Assembly: GCA_002633025.1 (NCBI GenBank)
Contig: NMRB01000248.1
Coordinates: 164,119-228,118, forward strand
Direction: 5' to 3'
From: Notospermus geniculatus
Lineage: Eukaryota > Nemertea > Pilidiophora > Heteronemertea > Lineidae
Length of the DNA stretch: 64,000 bases
Shown piece after piece: positions 53,936-63,147 of the stretch. A model generated the notes under the pieces. It was given only the letters and a program-made list of their open reading frames with translations. It did no database searches and was not told where the DNA came from. Each line of letters starts with the position of its first letter. Positions within the stretch are counted from its first letter, which is position 1. The position numbers and the translations under genes are program-made.

Positions 53936-56107
53936 AATGAAACGACTGAAGGCCGCCCTGAACTCTTCGATCGGCGTGTTACACGATAAAGCATACTTCA
54001 GCATTTTATACGCAGCCATGAAGTTTTCATCACCCATCCTGGATTCGAGGGTATGGCGAAGACTTTCTGTCTGGTGGAGGACGGAGGTACCACATCTGAT
54101 GGTGTGCTGGTGAAGGAGTGACGTCATTTCCTCGGTTGGAATGGTCGGAGGGGGCGATACTAGCAAATACAAATAGAAGGGGAGTAAGCCGACGACAGTG
54201 CACTCTACGACTTAAAGGTGCTCTAGTTCGAATTGTAAACATTACGGTTTGTTTAATTCCATGGTTGATTATAATAGTTGTTTTTCCTCGGACAGGTGGC
54301 AGCACCGTGTATACCAAAACATTAATGTTATCTATTTATATACATATCTTGATAAATATTCTTGTAACTGAAATATATTTATGATTTTACGCTCAAAAAC
54401 AAACAAAAAGTTATGAAAGGCGAGATTTAATTCGATTTCATCTGATTTGTTAGTACCAGAAGTTGACAATAGGTGGCACACCGCAATGTTTACAATTCGA
54501 ACTAGAGCACCTTTAAGCTAGGAATCCAACTGTGATTTTCAACCAGATTTTGCTTTGCGACTTGCTTTGCAACTGGGCGCTCGATCGCTGCAGTGTACGA
54601 GTAGACGTGATTTCCACCAATGGCAAAGACACGATCGATTTCAGGTCGGCGACAGGTGTGATAGAATCTAATGCCCTCACCCTCCTGGTGTATCATACAG
54701 GTGTCTCTGGAACATTCATTATGCAATATCAGTATGGTTGAGGGTTCCAATGAAAGAAACGATGGTCTCATGGCTAAATTGGGCTCATTTCATTGAAATA
54801 ATACTTCATATTCCAGTTCATGGCAAGTGTTCTAATATTTTTGCACACAGCAGCATGACTTTTAATTCATCTGTCCTGGCCGTGAGTTCGACGTGTTGTT
54901 CGAGCACGAGTTGAGAAACTTTGTTAGCAACAGAAAAACATGTTATTGTCACAGTGGATCATCAGTCAGATTATTTTACATGGAAGCATGTCACTTTCAC
55001 GTGACTTTCATAATTCGAGTTCGAACAAAAACACGAATCGACGGCTGGGATCTCTCGTGAACGTATGAATTTAAGATCTGCCGGTGTAATACGCTACCAA
55101 TCATCATGCAGGTTCCCCATTGAGCACTTACCTCCACCACGGAAGACGACTGCCGGTAGAGTTGGGACGCTACCGCTGCCGTCCATCTCCCCTCCATCCA
55201 TGTTTGAGCGAGGCAGAACTCCCCCTCCTTCACTCTGATCCAAATGGTCACCCATTTCCACCTTATACGTTTTGCTACAAACTACCGGTCTCCCAGAACC
55301 GGGCGATCCTGCCATCCTTCCTATCCCATCAGTCTCCGATGCTCTTTCACCCGATTTGCCAATACTCGTGAAGCTAGTTTCTCTTCGGAAACTACCGCTC
55401 CGCGCTGGCCTTGATGCTTTACCCGCATGAAGATCCTGTAGTTCCATGCCGACATTTGCCGAATCTGACTGAGTTTCCCTCGACATACCAACCACAGCTT
55501 CAGCTTTGCCTTCAGGACAGGACATTCCGACGTCAGTGCTCTCTGTACGCTTCCTCACCAGATAACGCCTCTTGCCAACTTGCAAAAGCTCCTTCGCCAG
55601 TTCCACCTCTTCAGGGTTTTTCGGTGTTGAATTTCTCCCCACTAAACATTTAGTACCCTTGTCCTCAACGTGGCTTTTCCCGCTCCCTGCATCAAGATTC
55701 TCTGCTGGCTTCATAGCATCACAATCCATACGCTCAACTTTTTCGCCCCTAATATTTCGCCCGTCAAATTCGGCAGGACTATCGTCGAGTTCGTTCTTCA
55801 TGGCGTCTACCTTCTCAGTTTTGTCGACGGATTTAGAAACGGACTCGGGTGCAATTGACAGAGTTTCAGTCCACCCTCTTCCACATGAAACTTTCCTACC
55901 CAAGCCCTCGTCACCTGGTGCCATTTCCCTGGCATATTCATCTTTGGCAAACTCACAAAGTGAGACCCGCGGTTCAAAAATCGTCGTATCTGACCTCGGC
56001 GGTGCCTTCTTTGGTTTGAGGAGCAGTGACGCAAGCGGAGATTTCTCCCTCTGCCTCCTGACGATGTCCATGTATAGATTATACTTCGGAGCATTCTTCA
56101 TGATCAC
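53936..56107 (-). CDS. Unidentified gene, two exons (partial)
   Basis: A large exon, 56107-55132 (acceptor ATCTTCAG, donor GGAG|GTAAGT), encodes 325 residues that look mostly disordered: VIMKNAPKYNLYMDIVRRQR, SLLLKPKKAPPRSDTTIFEP, then long Ser/Glu/Lys-rich stretches. It ends in phase 1. The next exon starts at 54159 (acceptor TTTGCTAG) in the matching phase: VSPPPTIPTEEMTSLLHQ, SLRHTLESRMGDENFMAAYK, MLKYALS. That second motif loosely recalls the C-terminal end of NEK1-type kinases, but I would not name the gene on it. The exon is cut by LINE sequence at about 53935. The intron between holds the TTAA MITE 54216-54512. I do not recognise the protein. Confidence 0.55.
54216..54512. mobile_element. 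TTAA-flanked MITE (AGGTGCTCTAGTTCG ends)
   Basis: Ends AGGTGCTCTAGTTCGAATTG and its inverse, about 29 bp perfect; TTAA at 54212-54215 and 54513-54516. 297 bp, AT-rich inside. Confidence 0.88.
54960..55060. repeat. Repeat shared with 48355-48450
   Basis: CATGGAAGCATGTCACTTTC and the following 60 bp recur at 48369 with small differences; nothing else identifies the element. Confidence 0.7.
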
Positions 56108-56167
56108 CTGAAGATACATAAGAAATCATACAAACAAATCAGCAATGACAGGACGGTGAAAATATTT

Positions 56168-56671
56168 GTCAGGCTCTTGTCCTTGTCTGCCCTTGGTATG
56201 AATTAGATTCGTTGTGATTCATAATTAGTGCCCTGTTTGCTAATTAGTTGGGTCAAGGACGTGACATCGCACAGGTCACGTCCGTGAGCTACTAATTAGC
56301 AAACAGTGCACTATAGTACGTTTCAATCATCTGAAGCTCGATGGGAGGACCTTCGGTTGTCAGGCAGACCTTGGTATTATTGGTGAAGTCTGGCTATTGA
56401 CATGCGTTTTATTGACAGGACACTTCCAGCCAATCCCATGCCTGTGCCTGTGTTCAATTTCAAATCAAGGCCAAGTTGCATGTTCTATTTCAAACCAAGG
56501 TTCAGCTGGTTAGAAAACAATGTGCGTTGGACCGATTAGAGCGAACCCTAAGTTCATTGTTGTCCGGTTACTAGGGGTTTGATTGACATACGCCCATCGA
56601 GCTCGTACTATAATTATGAATCACAACGAACCTAATTCATACCAGGGGCATAGAAGCACAAGAGCCTGACA
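56168..56671. mobile_element. Element with TGTCAGGCTCTTGT ends
   Basis: TGTCAGGCTCTTGT at 56168 and ACAAGAGCCTGACA at 56658, with inner arms (GATTCATAATTA / TAATTATGAATC, CTATAGTACG / CGTACTATA). The part 56420-56612 recurs inverted at 62545-62720. Confidence 0.75.
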
Positions 56672-56953
56672 TGATGCAGGGTAGGCCTACTTAATGGTTC
56701 TTTGGTGCCATGAGTTGCAGAGACTGCACTGAACTAGTAAAATGATATCCTGACTTTTACCGTGGACTTGCCGTTCTGCGCCTGAAGCTGAGAAGTACCG
56801 GAAAGCGCCATTGAAATTTCCCGGATGTAGGGCCTACATGTAGATGACCAAAATGGGGCAGTTTCGAGTGTTTTTTGGTTTACTGAGATAATAGTCTACT
56901 GAGCATTCGGGTTGAAGCATTCTTGGATCGTCTGGCAGCGAAAGTGTTTCAAA

Positions 56954-59900
56954 ATGGGTGTGCGGGACACGGTGAAGCTTTCGGCGGTAGCTGTTGCGTT
57001 TGCTGGGCTTGTCATGTGGATATCAATGCTACAAATCAAGTACGCCTCGATTGAGGCGCAAAATATGGCGCATGAGACCCGGATGAAGGTAGGTACATGT
57101 ATGTGGGTTTTTGTCATCGTGTGCTGGTGTTCAAAAATAAGAAATAGAAATCGAGTTTCTAAGGTGAAAGACATTGCTTCCTACCAGAATCGAACCCACG
57201 GACCCTCGCATAAGGCATCAATCGCCAGCACTAAGGGGCAGCACGCCTTAAACCACTAGGCCAAATCCTGGTGTTCAGCATAAATCAGACAATAGGGAGT
57301 TTAGGGAAATCAAACGATAAACGTTAACATTACGACAACGTTTTTTTTGTACCGAAAATGCAATATATATGGTGAATTCCCAGTATGAAAATAACGTTGT
57401 CGTAAAGTTAACGTTTATCGTTTGATTTCTTAAACTCCCTATTATTTTCTGCCGTATACTTTGCCCGAAATTACCTAAAGTTATCGGCGGAATAACCTTC
57501 GATTTATGACTCAGGCGTTTTAGGAGGCCGCCAAAAATAGGCCGCGGTACGATATCTTTACGAAAACTCCGAATTAGTCATTAGGGAGGTTCAGAAATCC
57601 AACGATAAACGTAAACGTTAACGACAAATTGCACCGAAAAATGCAATATAAAATCAAACAGTACAGGACTTCCATGATTTTAACTTCACGACCATTTTGT
57701 ACATTTACAATCATATTTTCAGTCTTTGAACGAAGCCAATGTCCGGATGAAACGGTCATTGATGAATGTTTCTCCCCAAACTGGTAAGACTCGACGAACA
57801 GATGAACTTAGGAAACGTCTGTCTGCAAATTTGCATGCTCTCTGATCCAATCTCGTACCTAGAGTTCAATGCCACATTAAACTACGGAAATGCCTAGATC
57901 GGTAATACGTTTGCACAGTGCAAATGCATATTGTTCAAGGCGGATGAATTTCTGACCGTTGCACTAGCAAATGCCTAGGGATTCGAAAGAGTTCGTAGTT
58001 TGTTCCTAAATAAAACACTGAATACCCAACGGAATGTTAAAATAGTAGGGCCTAGTATTTTTACAAATACTGGAACAAATTCTAATTTTTGGTATGATTA
58101 TTTATCAAATAATTCGTAAAATCGATGAGCACAAGAATCTTGTGCTGTGTTCCAGCCGTTTTCAGCGGCCTTAGCCGAGGAACGATGGTGGCGACCTCTT
58201 CAAATTGGATAGTATCTTCTCTCTGCTTACTTGCATAAGCTTTTAGTCGCATCCAATGAACACACTAACATTTATCTCCAGGACAGATCGAGGACTGCGT
58301 GTGAGAAGTCCTCGCGATCTCATTCGGGTGATAACATTTTGCAGGTGGCGCTACCTACATCCGATGGGGAAGAACAGTGTGCCCAAGTGGCGCCGAACTT
58401 GTTTACAAAGGTAGGTTGGCCTATCAGTCCCGAGCGCAAAGAAGAGTCGAGGGGGACGCACACGAAGTACACCAAGATCTTCGTGTTAAATGGTGATCGC
58501 TATGGGCATTTATAGCCGCAACGTTACAAAATAACAAGATGTTGTTTGCATGACCTCTGTTTGTTGTGATATGATCTCTAGTCGTAGCCGAGAAAAACGT
58601 TGCGCGGCGCTGCAGTCGTGAAGACGATCTGGACGTTACAGGAGTAGTCAGTTTTGATATGCTGCGACATGAGGTCACGCCGTCGAATGCAGCGCCGCCT
58701 ATCGTCTTTCTTAGCTACATGTACAACTCGAGATCACATCACACCGACCAGATATCAGGGGCCAATTCCATAAAACTATTCTAAAACCTAGTTGGCTGCT
58801 GTACAGCACTAGAATCATTCTATCTCTTAGTTGCTTGCTAAGCCTATTCCATAAAACCATTCTTAGCTTAGCACGGTTCTGAGTTGCATTCCAAGTTTAG
58901 AATATACCTCTGGGGTACTTCTTAGGCCTTAGCACGGTTCTAACATCACTTTCCCGGCAGGTTTTGCCAGTCAACATGGCAAGGAGGATCGTTGGATTGC
59001 TGAAATATCCCGTGCAATGCGAAACCCATTTGATATTTTTGATGATGCGGAGATGGTGAAAAGATACTCATTCTCTCGAGAGGGAATAATGATTGTCACT
59101 GACATTGTTGCCGCCAACACTGTGCGTCCTATGAGGAGAAATTATGCTTCCCCATCACCGGGTGATGGATTCTCTTGCAGAGAAGGTCGGTGATCCACAT
59201 GACAGCATATGCTGCGAAGCCCCATTATACAACACACAGGAATGCATAGGCGAAACACAACAATGAACAAATGAACCCTTCCCCTATTGTGAAGTGAAAT
59301 TGACCTTGTGGTTTTGTGGGTTTCCAATGACCACACCATTCTCAGGGGCGGATCTAGGATTTGGCAAGGGCGGGTGTCCAATCCATCGAAAAGGGGCACC
59401 TCAGGAGGGGGAGAAGCCCCTGACATGCGAAAATCTAGACGCTCTCAGATGCATTTTCCCGGCATTTCAGGGCATAACAAGTTGTGTGATTAAGTGTGCT
59501 TTTATGACATGAGTGGCGTCGAGGATTTTACTTATAGTCAAAATGGACAACAAAGTGGAGGTACGTGCGTCAAAAGTAACCAGTATATTTTTAAAAAATG
59601 CAGCTTAGACAAGTGATAGGCCAGGAAGACAAGCAGCACAATTTTGTCTAGTGCAAGGAGTTGGGACTACCGCAGATGCCCCTTGAGGCTCCTAATGGAC
59701 ACTATGGGGCAATTAAAACACCCAGTTCAACTAAAAACAACACATTTTAAAAACATGCACTTTAAAAAAGGGCACCCTAAGCAAAAGGGCGGGTGTCCGG
59801 ACACCCTGGACACCCCCCCTGGATCCCCCCCCCTGATTCTAGGTAGCTCTTATCAAGCAACTAAGAATGGTCCTTAGAATGATTTTATGGAATGGGATTT

Positions 59901-60373
59901 AGTTGTTTGCTAACAAGCAACCAACTAAGCATTTGGAACCTTGCTAACGCCTAGTATCATTCGAAGTTAGAATTGTTTCATGGAATTGGCCCCTGGACTT
60001 TATTTTTGGCGGATATAACCGCCCGCAGATTGCTTCCCGCAGCTGACAGAGTTGTCAGTTGTTGGCTTTTGTGTATTGCGTTCACTGATTCACGATCTTA
60101 GATTCCTTTCGACAGGTTATGCCGGTGGTCAGCGTTCCAGTCATGTAGGAGGCTCAGCCGAGTACGTCTGCCTTTCCGACAAACCGATATATAAAAATCG
60201 CTCGCCCGGACCCGAATCCTCGGCATGGATCTGCGGGGTTGAACTTGAGTTGGCGGGCAACCTGCCAGGCTCGTCCACCGGAATCTTTGACACTACGAAT
60301 GCGAGTCCAAATGCATTGCTGAACACAGACGTTCAATGTGCCGTCTGCCGAAGCCAGTCGAAGACAAGCAAGG
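56954..60373 (+). CDS. Membrane-anchored short-chain collagen C4-like protein (partial)
   Basis: Exons 56954-57088, 57723-57783, 58345-58410 and 60116-60373; GT-AG borders, phases 0, 1, 1. The start MGVRDTVKLSAVAVAFAGLV gives a short cytosolic end and one hydrophobic segment (about 8-28), so a type II membrane protein. A short helical stalk follows (to residue 65). Then the domain of 'short-chain collagen C4-like' proteins: GATYIRWGRTVCPSGAELVY, KGYAGG, GGSAEYVCLS, WICGVELEL, DVQCAVCRSQS. That family is expanded in sponges, cnidarians and amphioxus and is secreted or surface-exposed; its molecular role is poorly known. The last part of the domain (usually with further Cys/Trp) lies beyond the gap at 60435. 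The intron before exon 4 contains a Harbinger-type element. Confidence 0.85.
57181..57262 (-). repeat. tRNA-like sequence with long variable arm
   Basis: Minus strand: TGGCCTAGTGGTTTAAGGCG (A-box) and GTGGGTTCGATTCTG (B-box) separated by enough for a Leu/Ser-type variable arm. In intron 1 of the collagen C4-like gene. A genuine tRNA gene is not excluded. Confidence 0.5.
57293..57441. mobile_element. MITE, AATAGGGAGTTTA ends
   Basis: A 149-bp hairpin, ends AATAGGGAGTTTAGGGAAATC and inverse, inner AACGATAAACGTTAAC. Same family as 414-1055. A third, single end (TAGGGAGGTTCAGAAATCC) is at 57579-57650. Confidence 0.8.
58978..59190 (+). pseudogene. HARBI1-like transposase N-terminal remnant
   Basis: One open stretch reads RWIAEISRAMRNPFDIFDDA, EMVKRYSFSREGIMIVTDIV and VRPMRRNYASP, the N-terminal region of PIF/Harbinger nucleases. 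The DDE core is missing, so it cannot be active. Confidence 0.8.
59343..59835. mobile_element. hAT-like element nested in the Harbinger element
   Basis: Ends CAGGGGCGGATCTAGG and CTGGATCCCCCCCCCTG; 5-bp duplication ATTCT (59338-59342, 59836-59840). Non-coding 493 bp. Confidence 0.82.
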
Positions 60374-60434
60374 TAAAACTTTTACACTGCAACGATCCCT
60401 CGAACTTCATTTTCCTCTTTGGCACCACTGACGC

Positions 60435-60463
60435 NNNNNNNNNNNNNNNNNNNNNNNNNNNNN
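60435..60463. other. Assembly gap (Ns)
   Basis: 29 undetermined bases followed by a poly-C run; it cuts the sequence downstream of collagen C4-like exon 4. Confidence 1.
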
Positions 60464-61373
60464 CCCCCCCCCCCCCTCCTCAAGTTTCTTAAGGGTATTT
60501 TTTTCCTTGAGTGGTGAAGCTTCCGTGAACCGGCGTCGAAGTCTTAGGAGGGACTTGCAAACTCCCAAACGATAACTTGTCGAAGGATTTGCGCGGACTT
60601 GGCGAAGAAACGTCGATGGAGTGTCGAAGCAAACTCACGCCGGGAAATTGATCGTAGTACCGTCTGGCTTGCTTGTCTCTGGGCATGCAGTGGTTAGAAC
60701 CTTTTCTTCTTGTCTGAAGCACGACTGTAGGCCCATGCAGAAGGTTTTGTAGGCCTATCTCACGACGGCCGACGTAGGCGTGTCATATATCCATGCTCAA
60801 CAACAACTCAATCTATTTGAATGAGCCAAGTTGCCAATTAGGCAGAAAGACCACGCTGGTGACTCAGATTTTATCGTACGCTATGCACCTACTTCCAGTA
60901 TAGCAGACGAATTTTTTGAAGTACTTGAAAATAACATTTTTAGTACCTTTAGAGATCTGAACCACCCTGCCCCTATCACACACCCAATGAACTCGGACTG
61001 TAGTTCAACTACACGTAACAGTCTTTCTGAATAGTGGAGCGACATTGATCTACGCGACGAAAGTGCATAGGAAAGGTAGGTTTCGACTACAGAAATAGGA
61101 TTTCTTTCCTTCCGTGGATTCTTAGAAGAATAGTTATCGGACAAATTTATAGTCCAACATATTGTTCATCTACGCTCTGAATGATTTTGATGTAAAGCCC
61201 ATACATTTCTGGAAAATCNTGCAGAACTATGAACTTACCTGTGTCGTCTGTACCAAATAAGGACATCTTTGGTATTGAATATCAGTGCGGAATTTTTTTC
61301 AAGATAAAAAACCTATAGGTACATACTCAAGATAACACATTTATTATAGCCCTGTTTACAATACATAAAAATC
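60464..61373. other. No gene seen
   Basis: No exon completing the collagen C4-like domain was found here, and no inverted ends. One ambiguous base at 61219. Confidence 0.4.
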
Positions 61374-61433
61374 CGCGTCTCACCCGGGCTTTTTCTGTCT
61401 ACACCTGTTAAAAGCGCGGGTCTAATAGACCAG

Positions 61434-61586
61434 GTGTAACGTCGATCAGTGTTCCCCGTATTTCTGTGTTTTTCTTATTGTTTCCCTCCTGACGGATTAA
61501 GCGGCAACTAACCCAACAATAACCATTCTAGGCCGCGTCTATTGTTGGGGAACACTGAGCTACAGAAACACTCACCTATGTTACAC
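61434..61586. mobile_element. MITE GTGTAACGTCGATCAGTG, copy 2
   Basis: Near-identical to 9802-9954. Confidence 0.8.
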
Positions 61587-61590
61587 CGGC

Positions 61591-61758
61591 GTAACGTTTT
61601 TCAGTGAGGCCCGTGAGCCAGTGTGACAATACAACAGATTGACGGAATAAGCGGCGACTGGACAATGGGCGACACACAGAGAAATAGTGCGTCTGTTTCC
61701 CAGTGTTTTCCAAACAATAAGAACCACACAGAAAAACGGCCTCACTGAAAAACGTTAC
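61591..61758. mobile_element. MITE GTAACGTTTTTCAGTG family, reverse copy
   Basis: Starts five bases after the previous MITE, intact ends, 168 bp. Confidence 0.85.
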
Positions 61759-61845
61759 ACCTGGGATGAAAAGTCCGGGCTTTTTGAGCCCTCCGATTTC
61801 GAAGGGTTTTTGGAAGGCTGAGAAGGGTGAGAACATGATAGACCC

Positions 61846-61985
61846 CACGAGGACAGGAGGGCGCCACCTTATTGGCGTCGTAGGGTCTATCATGTTCTGA
61901 GCCTTCGTTTGAGGTGTTTGCAGGGCGTTTGCAATTCTCTTGCTCGTCGCATGGGGGCTTTTTGTTCGTTCACGTCAGCTTTAAT
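61846..61985. repeat. Third copy of the TRIM1 5' flank repeat
   Basis: GAGGTGTTTGCAGGGCGTTT to GTTCGTTCACGTCAGC matches 5940-6010 and the inverse of 5360-5510; here two GGTGGCGCC-type ends are head to head. Confidence 0.75.
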
Positions 61986-62196
61986 TTAGACCCGCGTCTC
62001 CTGCGGGTTTTAAGTAGTGTAGACGCAATAGACCCGGGCTTTATCTAGTTCTTGAACACCGCGACAGGCGGCGTGTCTTGTGGGCATGCGCGGTAAAAAG
62101 CCAGCACTCCAATTTAGCGCCTCCTCTTCGTGAAGAGTACACTATCGCCGGGCGTAGCAATTAAGTTAGATTTTGGTAGTGTAGACGCTCGCAGCT

Positions 62197-62364
62197 GTAA
62201 CGTTTTTCAGTGTGGCCGTTTTTCTGTGTGATTCCCATTGTTCGGAACACACTGGGAAACGAATTCGCTGTTTCTCTGTGTGTCGCCCATTGTCCAGTCG
62301 CCGCTTATTCCGTCAATCTATTGTATTGTCACAGTGGCTCACAGGCCTCACTGAAAAACGTTAC
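62197..62364. mobile_element. MITE GTAACGTTTTTCAGTG family, forward copy
   Basis: 168 bp with perfect 16-bp ends; the best-preserved copy together with 61591-61758. Confidence 0.88.
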
Positions 62365-62544
62365 AGCTGCTCTGAAAAATCCCCCCTGATACGTGATGCG
62401 CGTCGACACTACTAAAATTTTGTGACGGTGATCTAAATCAAGCCCTCCAAAAACCCTTCCAGCTCCGAGAGCTTATTAGCCCCGGGTCTATTACACCGGC
62501 GCTTTTAACAGATGTAAACAGAAAAAGCCCGGGTGAGACGCACC

Positions 62545-62720
62545 TATAGTACGTTTAGGTCATCTGGAGCTCGATGGGCGTATGTCAATCAAACCCTTAG
62601 TAACTAGACCACAATGAACGTAGGGTTTACTCTAAACGGTCCAACGCACATTGTTTTCTAACCAGCTGAACCTTGGTTTGAAATTGAACATACAACTAGA
62701 CCTTGATTTGAAAGTTCAAA
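62545..62720. repeat. Repeat shared with 56420-56612
   Basis: CATCTGGAGCTCGATGGGCG, AACGGTCCAACGCACATTGT and AACCAGCTGAACCTTGGTTT occur in the opposite orientation inside 56168-56671. Confidence 0.75.
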
Positions 62721-63147
62721 ACACGAAGGTATGATCCAGTTCATGTGTTTGGGGCAGCTGTCATTCGACAGCGTGCATAAATTATGGAATGAGATACAGT
62801 TCTATCTGCCTGGTGCCCGTTAACTCGTAACACCAGATCTGTGTGCAGACGTTGCAGCACTAGGCACGGTGTTTGGTATGTTACATCAAGTTTGTTTAAA
62901 CATATTTTTATTATTTACATTAATCAAAATGTACATACTAAAAGAAATACAAGGGATTGGTTAGAAGGCTAGTGCCTATTTAAAACCTCTCCCAACACAA
63001 GATACAAAAGAAAAAGTGCATGTACAAGCATTCAAGAGTGGCAGTGCAAAATAAGTATAAACAAAAATGTACATGTATTAGTAAGCAAACATAAAATGAT
63101 AGAGTTTGGATACATGTGGATAAGCATAGAAGAAAAGGGGAGGGGGG

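Larger units (their letters stand above)
58758..59993. mobile_element. Harbinger-type element, GGGGCCAATTCCATAAAAC ends
   Basis: GGGGCCAATTCCATAAAACT at the left, TTTCATGGAATTGGCCCC at the right, with repeated subterminal CCATAAAACCATTCTTAG-like words. It carries a HARBI1-like coding remnant and the nested hAT-like element 59343-59835. No clear 3-bp duplication. Confidence 0.8.
61374..62540. mobile_element. Composite stack: outer element with GCGTCTCACCCGGGC ends
   Basis: GCGTCTCACCCGGGCTTTTT at the left and AAAAAGCCCGGGTGAGACGC at the right, arms of about 60 bp that include AAAAGCGC and ACACCTG parts. The interior consists largely of four other repeats: 61434-61586, 61591-61758, 61846-61985 and 62197-62364. 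Confidence 0.8.

Noticed and set aside
53936-54159. Naming the exon as NEK1
   Set aside because: The only resemblance is one short helical motif; without the kinase domain the name would be a guess.
55094-56119. A complete 341-residue single-exon gene starting MYLQ
   Set aside because: The start lies in an acceptor (ATCTTCAG) and the end runs past a consensus donor (GGAG|GTAAGT); it is better read as one internal exon.
58282-58304. An alternative third exon ending the gene after a few codons
   Set aside because: The acceptor at 58281 gives an early stop and no domain, whereas the acceptor at 58344 links in phase to the conserved domain.
58231-58515. A 94-residue open frame over collagen C4-like exon 3
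   Set aside because: It is in another frame; phase-1 reading from the acceptor at 58345 gives the recognisable GATYIRWGRTVCPSG.
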